From contig NC_079880.1 of NCBI RefSeq assembly GCF_029227915.1, positions 26,593,501 through 26,657,500 of the forward strand: a stretch of 64,000 nt of DNA, written 5' to 3'. Shown here piece after piece: positions 13,167 through 23,900 of the stretch (position 1 is the stretch's first letter; every line of letters begins with the position of its first letter). The translations under genes were made by a program, and so were the position numbers. Below the pieces are notes generated by a model, which saw nothing but the letters and a program-made list of their open reading frames with translations, did not search any database and was not told the DNA's origin. Origin of the DNA: Hydractinia symbiolongicarpus. Lineage: Eukaryota > Cnidaria > Hydrozoa > Anthoathecata > Hydractiniidae.

Positions 13167-14260
13167 ATACCGCCAAGAAGTCGATGAAGTGTAGTTTTTG
13201 AGAATGTCTCTATTTCTTCAGCGCGTGCTAACGGCCAGGATTAGTCCCACAGTAAAAAAAGACTTATTTAACTTAATATTTAAATAAAACTCTACCACAG
13301 CGCACAGTGCAATCGCTGAGTTCCAGCAATCAAGTCAAATTAGGAAGAATGATATTTCTTGTAGACAAACTGCCTCATTTATAACATTTATCAGGTCACA
13401 CTCCAAAGTTAGTTCAATTAAGTCCCACAGTCAATCGTTTCACTGTTAAAGGCGATGCAACCTAGTAGTATCAGAATACTATCGCTAAATACATGTTGGT
13501 ACGAATATGTGACGCAACCGTTGTAACTCAAACGGATTGATACCGCCAAGAAGTCGATGAAATGTAGTTTTTGAGAATGTCTTTATTTCTTCAGCGCGTG
13601 CTAACGGCCAGGATTAGTCCCACAGTAAAAAAAGACTTATTTATCTAAATTTTTAAATAAAGCACTACCACAGAGCCTAGTGTACTCGCTGAATTCCAGC
13701 AATCATGTCGAATTAAGAAGAATGGTATTCCTTGGAGTCCAATTGGCTCATTTATCGAGTTTACAAGGTCACAGTCCAGAATCAGTTCAATTAAGTCCCA
13801 CAGTCAATCGTTTCACTGTTAAAAGCGATGCAACTTAGTCACATCGGAAAGAAATCACTAAATACATGTTGGTACGAATATGCGACGCAATCGTTGGAAC
13901 TCAAACTGATTAACACCGTTAGAAAGTCAATGAAATGTAGTTTTTGAAACTGTCTCTATTTCTTCAGTGCAAACTAACGGCTGCGATTGGTCCCACCGTA
14001 AAAAATGACATATTTAACTTAATTTTTAAATAAAACGCTACCACAGTGCCCAGTGCAATCGCTGAGTTCCAGAAATTAAGTCAAATTAAGAAGAATGTTA
14101 CTTCTTGTAGTCAAACTGGCTCATTTATTACATTTTTAAGGTCAAAGTCCAAAATCAGTTCAATTAAGTCCCACAGTCAATCGTCTCACTGTTAAAAGCG
14201 ATGCAACCTAGTAATATCAGAATACTATCGCTAAATACATGTTGGTACGAATATGTGACG
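13167..14260 (+). repeat. Three-monomer bridge between two different 9-mers
   Basis: This stretch belongs to neither flanking 9-mer pair. It starts with a monomer joining a B-type left half (CCGCCAAGAAGTCG) to an AACTTAATATTTAAATAAAA tract and a C right half (CAGCGCACAGTGC). A B monomer and an A monomer with TCCAGAAATTAAG follow. The same three-monomer order, slightly changed, recurs at about 20.99-22.10 kb (there with AATATTTATATAAAACTC). The two 9-mer families therefore sit on a shared older backbone. Confidence 0.75.
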
Positions 14261-14539
14261 CACCCGTTGTAACTCAAACGGATTGATACCGCCAAGAAGT
14301 CGATGAAATGTAGTTTTTGAGAATGTCTTTATTTCTTCAGCGCGTGCTAACGGCCAGGATTAGTCCCACAGTAAAAAAAGACTTATTTATCTAAATTTTT
14401 AAATAAAGCACTACCACAGAGCCTAGTGTACCCGCTGAATTCCAGCAATCATGTCGAATTAAGAAGAATGGTATTCCTTGGAGTCCAATTGGCTCATTTA
14501 TCGAGTTTACAAGGTCACAGTCCAGAATCAGTTCAGTTA

Positions 14540-14912
14540 AGTCCCACAGTCAATCGTTTCACTGTTAAAAGCGATGCAACTTAGTCACATCGGAAAGAAA
14601 TCACTAAATACATGTTGGTACGAATATGCGACGCAATCGTTGGAACTCAAACTGATTAACACCGTTAGAAAGTCAATGAAATGTAGTTTTTGAAACTGTC
14701 TCTATTTCTTCAGTGCAAACTAACGGCTGGGATTGGTCATACAGTAAAAAATGACATATTTAACTTAATTTTTAAATAAAACGCTACCACAGTGCCCAGT
14801 GCAATCGCTGAGTTCCAGCAATTAAGTCAAATTAAGAAGAATGTTACTTCTTGTAGTCAAACTGGCTCATTTATTACATTTTTAAGGTCAAAGTCCAAAA
14901 TCAGTTCAATTA
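14540..14912 (+). repeat. Representative type A monomer (373 bp)
   Basis: This is a clean example of one of the two main families. It opens with the anchor of about 40 bp, continues with the A-specific TTAGTCACATCGGAAAG, the shared CTAAATACATGTTGGTACGA, then TCGTTGGAAC, the A-specific GAAACTGTCTC and GCAAACTAACGGCTGGG. An AT-rich tract follows, and the right half contains GCCCAGTGCAATCGCTGAG and TTACTTCTTGTAGTC. It has no EcoRI site. This copy reads GGTCATACAG where most A monomers read GGTCCCACAG, a private change also seen one 9-mer unit later (about 18091) and in the 24.4 and 28.5 kb copies, which marks common descent. It is followed directly by a type B monomer. Confidence 0.9.
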
Positions 14913-15009
14913 AGTCCCACAGTCAATCGTCTCACTGTTAAAAGCGATGCAACCTAGTAATATCAGAATACTATCGCTAAATACATGTTGGTACGAATAT
15001 GTGACGCAA

Positions 15010-15027
15010 CCGTTGTAACTCAAACGG
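15010..15027 (+). other. CCGTT-N8-AACGG dyad (example)
   Basis: CCGTT and AACGG face each other across eight bases (GTAACTCA). In many A monomers the same AACGG half faces a second CCGTT seven bases further on (AACGG-ATTAACA-CCGTT). Alternating half-sites thus recur at a fixed place in most units. The half-site AACGG matches the core recognised by many Myb-type proteins, which is suggestive only. Confidence 0.6.
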
Positions 15028-15128
15028 ATTGATACCGCCAAGAAGTCGATGAAATGTAGTTTTTGAGAATGTCTTTATTTCTTCAGCGCGTGCTAACGGC
15101 CAGGATTAGTCCCACAGTAAAAAAAGAC

Positions 15129-15152
15129 TTATTTATCTAAATTTTTAAATAA
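15129..15152 (+). other. AT-rich inverted repeat TTATTTA...TAAATAA (example)
   Basis: A 7-bp perfect inverted repeat, TTATTTA and TAAATAA, is separated by 10 bases of A/T-rich sequence. It is found in nearly all B monomers and in A and C monomers that read GACTTATTTAAC; A monomers reading GACATATTTAAC keep only five stem pairs. It is the most AT-rich part of the monomer and includes an AATAAA string. It is the likeliest place in each unit for DNA bending or unpairing. Confidence 0.7.
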
Positions 15153-15182
15153 AGCACTACCACAGAGCCTAGTGTACTCGCT

Positions 15183-15188
15183 GAATTC
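15183..15188 (+). other. EcoRI site diagnostic of type B right halves (example)
   Basis: GAATTC occurs in type B right halves (CGCTGAATTCCAGC or CGCTGAATTCCGGC). Type A and C have GAGTTCC, and B-prime has GAATCCAAGC. Where A and B alternate the sites therefore fall about 746 bp apart; where B monomers are adjacent or absent the spacing changes by multiples of about 373 bp. Confidence 0.85.
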
Positions 15189-16821
15189 CGGCAATCATGT
15201 CGAATTAAGAAGAATGGTATTCCTTGGAGTCCAATTGGCTCATTTATCGAGTTTACAAGGTCACAGTCCAGAATCAGTTCAATTAAGTCCCACAGTAAAT
15301 CGTTTCACTGTTAAAAGCGATGCAACTTAGTCACATCGGAAAGAAATCACTAAATACATGTTGGTACGAGTATGCGACGCAATCGTTGGAACTCAAACTG
15401 ATTAACACCGTTAGAGAGTCAATGAAATGTAGTTTTTGAAACTGTCTCTATTTCTTCAGTGCAAACTAACGGCTGGGATTGGTCCCACAGTAAAAAATGA
15501 CATATTTAACTTAATTTTTAAATAAAACGCTACCACAGAGCCTAGTGTACTCGCTGAATTCCAGCAATCATGTCGAATTAAGAAGAAAGGTATTCCTTGG
15601 AGTTCAATTGGCTCATTTATCGAGTTTACAAGGTCACAGTCCAGAATCAGTTCAATTAAGTCCCACAGTCAAACGTTTCACTGTTAAAAGCGATGCAACT
15701 TAGTCACATCGGAAAAATATCACTAAATACATGTTGGTACGAATATGTGACGCAACCTTTGTAACTCAAACAGATTAACACCGTTAGAAAGTCATTGAAA
15801 TGAAGTTTTTGAAACTGTCTCCAATTCTTCAGCGCGTGCTAACGGCCAGGATTACTCCCACAGTAAAAAAAGACTTTTTTATCTAAATTTTTATATAAAG
15901 CACTACCACAGAGCCTAGTGTACTCGCTGAATTTCAGCAATCATATCGAATTAAGAAGAATGGTATTCCTTGGAGTCCAATTGGCTCATTTATCGAGTTT
16001 ACAAGGTCACAGTCCTGAAACAGTTCAATTAAGTCCCACAGTCAATCGTTTCACTGTTATATGCGATGCAACCTAGTAATATCAGAACACTATCGCTAAA
16101 TACATGTTGGTACGAATATGTGAGGCAACCGTTGTAACTCAAACGGATTGATACCGCCAAGAAGTCGATGAAGTGTAGTTTTTGAGAATGTCTCTATTTC
16201 TTCAGCTCGTGCTAACGGCCAGGATTAGTCCCACAGTAAAAAAGACTTATTTATCTAAATTTTTAAATAAAGCACTACCACAGAGCCTAGTGTACTCATT
16301 GAATTCCAGCAATCATGTCGTATTAAGAAGAATGGTATTCCTTGGAGTCCAATTGGCTCATTTATCGAGTTTACAAGGTCACAGTCCAGAATCAGTTCAA
16401 TTAAGTCCCACAGTCAATCGTTTCACTGTTAAAAGCGATGCAACTTAGTCACATCGGAAAGAAATCACTAAATACATGTTGGTACGAATATGCGACGCCA
16501 TCGTTGGAACTCAAACTGATTAACACCGTTAGAAAGTCAATGAAATGTAGTTTTTAAAACTGTCTCTATTTCCTCAGTGCAAACTAACGGCTAGGATTGG
16601 TCCCACAGTAAGAAATGACATATTTAACTTAATTTTTAAATAAAACGCTACCACAGCGCCCAGTGCAATCGCTGAGTTCCAGCAATCAAGTCAAATTAGG
16701 AAGAATGATATTTCTTGTGGACAAACTGGCTCATTTATAACATTTATCAGGTCACACTCCAAAGTTAGTTCAATTAAGTCCCACAGTCAATCGTTTCACT
16801 GTTAAAGGCGATGCAACCTAG

Positions 16822-16837
16822 TAGTATCAGAATACTA
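16822..16837 (+). other. Perfect 6-bp inverted repeat in B-type monomers (example)
   Basis: TAGTAT-CAGA-ATACTA is a perfect 6-bp stem with a 4-base loop, lying just after the anchor block. Monomers reading CTAGTAGTATCAG have the perfect form; the commoner CTAGTAATATCAG form carries one mismatch. It could extrude as a small hairpin or form a dyad binding site. That role is inference, and type A monomers lack it. Confidence 0.7.
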
Positions 16838-17615
16838 TCGCTAAATACATGTTGGTACGAATATGTGACGCAACCGTTGTAACTCAAACGGATTGATACC
16901 GCCAAGAAGTCGATGAAGTGTAGTTTTTGAGAATGTCTCTATTTCTTCAGCTCGTGCTAACGGCCAGGATTAGTCCCACAGTAAAAAAAGACTTATTTAT
17001 CTAAATTTTTAAATAAAGCACTGCCACAGAGCCTAGTGTACTCGCTGAATTCCAGCAATCATGTCGAATTAAGAAGATTGGTTTTCCTTGGAGTCCAATT
17101 GGCTCATTTATCAAGTTTACAAGGTCACAGTCCAGAATCAGTTCAATTAAGTCCCACAGTCAATCGTTTCACTGTTAAAAGCGATGCAACTTAGTCACAT
17201 CGGAAAGAAATCACTAAATACATGTTGGTACGAATATGCGACGCAATGGTGGGAACTCAAACTGATTAACACCGTTAGAAAGTCAATGAAATGTAGTTTT
17301 TGAAACTGTCTCTATTTCTTCAGTGCAAACTAACGGCTGGGATTGGTCCCACAGTAAAAAATGACATATTTAACTTAATTTTTAAATAAAACGCTACCAC
17401 AGTGCCCAGTGCAATCACTGAGTTCCAGCAATTAAGTCAAATTAAGAAGAATGTTACTTCTTGTAGTCAAACTGGCTCATTTATCACATTTTTAAGGTCA
17501 AAGTCCAAATCAGTTCAATTAAGTCCCACAGTCAATCGTCTCACTGTTAAAAGCGATGCAACCTAGTAATATCAGAATACTATCGCTAAATACATGTTGG
17601 TACGAATATGTGACG

Positions 17616-20600
17616 CACCCGTTGTAACTCAAACGGATTGATACCGCCAAGAAGTCGATGAAATGTAGTTTTTGAGAATGTCTTTATTTCTTCAGCGCGT
17701 GCTAACGGCCAGGATTAGTCCCACAGTAAAAAAAGACTTATTTATCTAAATTTTTAAATAAAGCACTACCACAGAGCCTAGTGTACTCGCTGAATTCCAG
17801 CAATCATGTCGAATTAAGAAGAATGGTATTCCTTGGAGTCCAATTGGCTCATTTATCGAGTTTACAAGGTCACAGTCCAGAATCAGTTCAGTTAAGTCCC
17901 ACAGTCAATCGTTTCACTGTTAAAAGCGATGCAACTTAGTCACATCGGAAAGAAATCACTAAATACATGTTGGTACGAATATGCGACGCAATCGTTGGAA
18001 CTCAAACTGATTAACACCGTTAGAAAGTCAATGAAATGTAGTTTTTGAAACTGTCTCTATTTCTTCAGTGCAAACTAACGGCTGGGATTGGTCATACAGT
18101 AAAAAATGACATATTTAACTTAATTTTTAAATAAAACGCTACCACAGTGCCCAGTGCAATCGCTGAGTTCCAGCAATTAAGTCAAATTAAGAAGAATGTT
18201 ACTTCTTGTAGTCAAACTGGCTCATTTATTACATTTTTAAGGTCAAAGTCCAAAATCAGTTCAATTAAGTCCCACAGTCAATCGTCTCACTGTTAAAAGC
18301 GATGCAACCTAGTAATATCAGAATACTATCGCTAAATACATGTTGGTACGAATATGTGACGCAACCGTTGTAACTCAAACGGATTGATACCGCCAAGAAG
18401 TCGATGAAATGTAGTTTTTGAGAATGTCTTTATTTCTTCAGCGCGTGCTAACGGCCAGGATTAGTCCCACAGTAAAAAAAGACTTATTTATCTAAATTTT
18501 TAAATAAAGCACTACCACAGAGCCTAGTGTACTCGCTGAATTCCGGCAATCATGTCGAATTAAGAAGAATGGTATTCCTTGGAGTCCAATTGGCTCATTT
18601 ATCGAGTTTACAAGGTCACAGTCCAGAATCAGTTCAATTAAGTCCCACAGTAAATCGTTTCACTGTTAAAAGCGATGCAACTTAGTCACATGGGAAAGAA
18701 ATCACTAAATACATGTTGGTACGAGTATGCGACGCAATCGTTGGAACTCAAACTGATTAACACCGTTAGAGAGTCAATGAAATGTAGTTTTTGAAACTGT
18801 CTCTATTTCTTCAGTGCAAACTAACGGCTGGGATTGGTCCCACAGTAAAAAATGACATATTTAACTTAATTTTTAAATAAAACGCTACCACAGAGCCTAG
18901 TGTACTCGCTGAATTCCAGCAATCATGTCGAATTAAGAAGAAAGGTATTCCTTGGAGTTCAATTGGCTCATTTATCGAGTTTACAAGGTCACAGTCCAGA
19001 ATCAGTTCAATTAAGTCCCACAGTCAAACGTTTCACTGTTAAAAGCGATGCAACTTAGTCACATCGGAAAAATATCACTAAATACATGTTGGTACGAATA
19101 TGTGACGCAACCTTTGTAACTCAAACAGATTAACACCGTTAGAAAGTCATTGAAATGAAGTTTTTGAAACTGTCTCCAATTCTTCAGCGCGTGCTAACGG
19201 CCAGGATTACTCCCACAGTAAAAAAAGACTTTTTTATCTAAATTTTTATATAAAGCACTACCACAGAGCCTAGTGTACTCGCTGAATTTCAGCAATCATA
19301 TCGAATTAAGAAGAATGGTATTCCTTGGAGTCCAATTGGCTCATTTATCGAGTTTACAAGGTCACAGTCCTGAAACAGTTCAATTAAGTCCCACAGTCAA
19401 TCGTTTCACTGTTATATGCGATGCAACCTAGTAATATCAGAATACTATCGCTAAATACATGTTGGTACGAATATGTGAGGCAACCGTTGTAACTCAAACG
19501 GATTGATACCGCCAAGAAGTCGATGAAGTGTAGTTTTTGAGAATGTCTCTATTTCTTCAGCTCGTGCTAACGGCCAGGATTAGTCCCACAGTAAAAAAGA
19601 CTTATTTATCTAAATTTTTAAATAAAGCACTACCACAGAGCCTAGTGTACTCATTGAATTCCAGCAATCATGTCGTATTAAGAAGAATGGTATTCCTTGG
19701 AGTCCAATTGGCTCATTTATCGAGTTTACAAGGTCACAGTCCAGAATCAGTTCAATTAAGTCCCACAGTCAATCGTTTCACTGTTAAAAGCGATGCAACT
19801 TAGTCACATCGGAAAGAAATCACTAAATACATGTTGGTACGAATATGCGACGCCATCGTTGGAACTCAAACTGATTAACACCGTTAGAAAGTCAATGAAA
19901 TGTAGTTTTTAAAACTGTCTCTATTTCCTCAGTGCAAACTAACGGCTAGGATTGGTCCCACAGTAAGAAATGACATATTTAACTTAATTTTTAAATAAAA
20001 CGCTACCACAGCGCCCAGTGCAATCGCTGAGTTCCAGCAATCAAGTCAAATTAGGAAGAATGATATTTCTTGTGGACAAACTGGCTCATTTATAACATTT
20101 ATCAGGTCACACTCCAAAGTTAGTTCAATTAAGTCCCACAGTCAATCGTTTCACTGTTAAAGGCGATGCAACCTAGTAGTATCAGAATACTATCGCTAAA
20201 TACATGTTGGTACGAATATGTGACGCAACCGTTGTAACTCAAACGGATTGATACCGCCAAGAAGTCGATGAAGTGTAGTTTTTGAGAATGTCTCTATTTC
20301 TTCAGCTCGTGCTAACGGCCAGGATTAGTCCCACAGTAAAAAAAGACTTATTTATCTAAATTTTTAAATAAAGCACTGCCACAGAGCCTAGTGTACTCGC
20401 TGAATTCCAGCAATCATGTCGAATTAAGAAGATTGGTTTTCCTTGGAGTCCAATTGGCTCATTTATCAAGTTTACAAGGTCACAGTCCAGAATCAGTTCA
20501 ATTAAGTCCCACAGTCAATCGTTTCACTGTTAAAAGCGATGCAACTTAGTCACATCGGAAAGAAATCACTAAATACATGTTGGTACGAATATGCGACGCA

Positions 20601-20970
20601 ATGGTGGGAACTCAAACTGATTAACACCGTTAGAAAGTCAATGAAATGTAGTTTTTGAAACTGTCTCTATTTCTTCAGTGCAAACTAACGGCTGGGATTG
20701 GTCCCACAGTAAAAAATGACATATTTAACTTAATTTTTAAATAAAACGCTACCACAGTGCCCAGTGCAATCACTGAGTTCCAGCAATTAAGTCAAATTAA
20801 GAAGAATGTTACTTCTTGTAGTCAAACTGGCTCATTTATCACATTTTTAAGGTCAAAGTCCAAATCAGTTCAATTAAGTCCCACAGTCAATCGTCTCACT
20901 GTTAAAAGCGATGCAACCTAGTAATATCAGAATACTATCGCTAAATACATGTTGGTACGAATATGTGACG
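17616..20970 (+). repeat. 9-monomer higher-order unit (3355 bp), second family, copy 2
   Basis: This is a near-identical tandem copy of 14261-17615. Its right end is set by CAACCGTTG at 20971, where the first copy's equivalent position (17616) reads CACCCGTTG, followed by the new variant AAAGGGATTG at 20987. Both copies contain the same 88-codon open frame (16182 and 19537), which is explained by shared descent and not by coding constraint. Confidence 0.9.
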
Positions 20971-20987
20971 CAACCGTTGTAACTCAA

Positions 20988-23900
20988 AGGGATTGATACC
21001 GCCAAGAAGTCGATGAAATGTAGTTTTTGAGAATGTCTCTATTTCTTCAGCGCGTGCTAACGGCCAGGATTAGTCCCACAGTAAAAAAAGACTTATTTAA
21101 CTTAATATTTATATAAAACTCTACCACAGCGCCCAGTGCAATCGCTGAGTTCCAGCAATCAAGTCAAATCAGGAAGAATGATATTTCTTGTAGACAAACT
21201 GCCTCATTTATAACATTTATCAGGTCACACTCCAAAGTTAGTTCAATTAAGTCCCACAGTCAATCGTCTCACTGTTAAAGGCGATGCAACCTAGTAGTAT
21301 CAGAATACTATCGCTAAATACATGTTGGTACGAATATGTGACGCAACCGTTGTAACTCAAACGGATTGATACCGCCAAGAAGTCGATGAAATGTAGTTTC
21401 TGAGAATGTCTTTATTTCTTCAGCGCGTGCTAACGGCCAGGATTAGTCCCACAGTAAAAAAAGACTTATTTATCTAAATTTTTAAATAAAGCACTACCAC
21501 AGAGCCTAGTGTACTCGCTGAATTCCAGCAATCATGTCGAATTAAGAAGAATGGTATTCCTTGGAGTCCAATTGGCTCATTTATCGAGTTTACAAGGTCA
21601 CAGTCCAGAATCAGTTCAATTAAGTCCCACAGTCAATCGTTTCACTGTTAAAAGCGATGCAACTTAGTCACATCGGAAAGAAATCACTAAATACATGTTG
21701 GTACGAATATGTGACGCAATCGTTCTAACTCAAACGGATTGAAACCGGTAGAAAGTCAATGAAATGTAGTTTTTGAAACTGTTTATATTTCTTCAGTGCG
21801 AACTAACGGCTAGGATTGGTCCCACAGTAAAAAATGACATATTTAACTTAATTTTTAAATAAAACGCTACCACAGTGCCCAGTGCAATCGCTGAGTTCCA
21901 GAAATTAAGTCAAATTAAGAAGAATGTTACTTCTTGTAGTCAAACTGGCTCATTTATCACATTTTTAAGGTCAAAGTCCAAATCAGTTCAATTAAGTGCC
22001 ACAGTCAATCGTCTCACTGTTAAAAGCGATGCAACCTAGTAATATCAGAATACTATCGCTAAATACATGTTGGTACGAATATGTGACGCAACCGTTGTAA
22101 CTCAAACGGATTGATACCGCCAAGAAGTCGATGAAATGTAGTTTTTGAGAATGTCTTTATTTCTTCAGCGCGTGCTAACGGCCAGGATTAGTCCCACAGT
22201 AAAAAAAGACTTATTTATCTAAATTTTTAAATAAAGCACTACCACAGAGCCTAGTGTACTCGCTGAATTCCAGCAATCATGTCGAATTAAGAAGAATGGT
22301 ATTCCTTGGAGTCCAATTGGCTAATTTATCGAGTTTACAAGGTCACAGTCCAGAATCAGTTCAATTAAGTCCCACAGTCAATCGTTTCACTGTTAAAAGC
22401 GATGCAACTTAGTCACATCGGAAAGAAATCACTAAATACATGTTGGTACGAATATGCGACGCAATCGTTGGAACTCAAACTGATTAACACCGTTAGAAAG
22501 TCAATGAAATGTAGTTTTTGAAACTGTCTCTATTTCTTCAGTGCAAACTAACGGCTGCGATTGGTCCCACAGTAAAAAATGACATATTTAACTTAATTTT
22601 TAAATAAAACGCTACCACAGTGCCCAGTGCAATCACTGAGTTCCAGCAATTAAGTCAAATTAAGAAGAATGTTACTTCTTGTAGTCAAACTGGCTCATTT
22701 ATCACATTTTTAAGGTCAAAGTCCAAATCAGTTCAATTAAGTCCCACAGTCAATCGTCTCACTGTTAAAAGCGATGCAACCTAGTAATATCAGAATACTA
22801 TCGCTAAATACATGTTGGTACGAATATGTGACGCAACCGTTGTAACTCAAAGGGATTGATACCGCCAAGAAGTCGATGAAATGTAGTTTTTGAGAATGTC
22901 TCTATTTCTTCAGCGCGTGCTAACGGCCAGGATTAGTCCCACAGTAAAAAAAGACTTATTTAACTTAATATTTATATAAAACTCTACCACAGCGCCCAGT
23001 GCAATCGCTGAGTTCCAGCAATCAAGTCAAATCAGGTAGAATGATATTTCTTGTAGACAAACTGCCTCATTTATAACATTTATCAGGTCACACTCCAAAG
23101 TTAGTTCAATTAAGTCCCACAGTCAATCGTTTCACTGTTAAAGGCGATGCAACCTAGTAGTATCAGAATACTATCGCTAAATACATGTTGGTACGAATAT
23201 GTGACGCAACCGTTGTAACTCAAACGGATTGATACCGCCAAGAAGTCGATGAAATGTAGTTTTTGAGAATGTCTTTATTTCTTCAGCGCGTGCTAACGGC
23301 CAGGATTAGTCCCACAGTAAAAAAAGACTTATTTATCTAAATTTTTAAATAAAGCACTACCACAGAGCCTAGTGTACTCGCTGAATTCCAGCAATCATGT
23401 CGAATTAAGAAGAATGGTATTCCTTGGAGTCCAATTGGCTCATTTATCGAGTTTACAAGGTCACAGTCCAGAATCAGTTCAATTAAGTCCCACAGTCAAT
23501 CGTTTCACTGTTAAAAGCGATGCAACTTAGTCACATCGGAAAGAAATCACTAAATACATGTTGGTACGAATATGCGACGCAATCGTTGGAACTCAAACTG
23601 ATTAACACCGTTAGAAAGTCAAAGAAATGTAGTTTTTGAAACTGTCTCTATTTCTTCAGTGCAAACTAACGGCTGCGATTGGTCCCACAGTAAAAAATGA
23701 CATATTTAACTTAATTTTTAAATAAAACGCTACCACAGTGCCCAGTGCAATCGCTGAGTTCCAGAAATTAAGTCAAATTAAGAAGAATGTTACTTCTTGT
23801 AGTCAAACTGGCTCATTTATTACATTTTTAAGGTCAAAGTCCAAAGTTAGTTCAATTAAGTCCCACAGTCAATCGTTTCACTGTTAAAGGCGATGCAACC

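Larger units (their letters stand above)
14913..15285 (+). repeat. Representative type B monomer (373 bp)
   Basis: This is a clean example of the second main family. It shares the opening anchor and the CTAAATACATG block with type A, but has CCTAGTAATATCAGAATAC instead of the TTAGTCACATCGG block. It then has CCGCCAAGAAGTCGATGAA, GAGAATGTCT, GTGCTAACGGCCAGG, a second AGTCCCACAGT 195 bp after the first, and an AT-rich tract. The right half has GCCTAGTGTACTCGCTG, an EcoRI site (GAATTC) and GGTATTCCTTGGAGTCC. Types A and B alternate over much of the window, so this unit and the A monomer before it (14540) form a dimer of 746 bp. Confidence 0.9.
14261..17615 (+). repeat. 9-monomer higher-order unit (3355 bp), second family, copy 1
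   Basis: The unit is repeated immediately downstream at an offset of 3355 bp. Landmarks are the rare GACGCACCCGTTG (14256 and 17611), the A-to-B chimera AAAACGCTACCACAGAGCC (about 15524 and 18879), TCACTGTTATATGCGATGC (about 16050 and 19405), GTACTCATTGAATTCC and ATGTCGTATTAAG (about 16300 and 19655), and GAAGATTGG followed by TTTTCC (about 17073 and 20428). Differences noticed include TACCCGCTG versus TACTCGCTG near 14431, ATCGGAAAG versus ATGGGAAAG near 15335, and CAGAACAC versus CAGAATAC near 16084. Confidence 0.9.

Noticed and set aside
14635-14651. True CENP-B box
   Set aside because: The essential TTCG and CGGG positions are not both present at the required spacing. Only the central nine bases match, so it is kept as a weak observation and not annotated as a site.
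15141-15152. Polyadenylation signal (AATAAA) in each monomer
   Set aside because: AATAAA is part of the AT-rich tract in nearly every unit and is expected by composition. There is no transcript evidence or coding region upstream.
16182-16448. 88-codon open frame at 16182 and 19537
   Set aside because: It arises from one fewer A in the poly-A run (AAAAAAGAC, not AAAAAAAGAC) of a B monomer, which shifts the frame past stops. The two copies are the two halves of the 3355-bp duplication.
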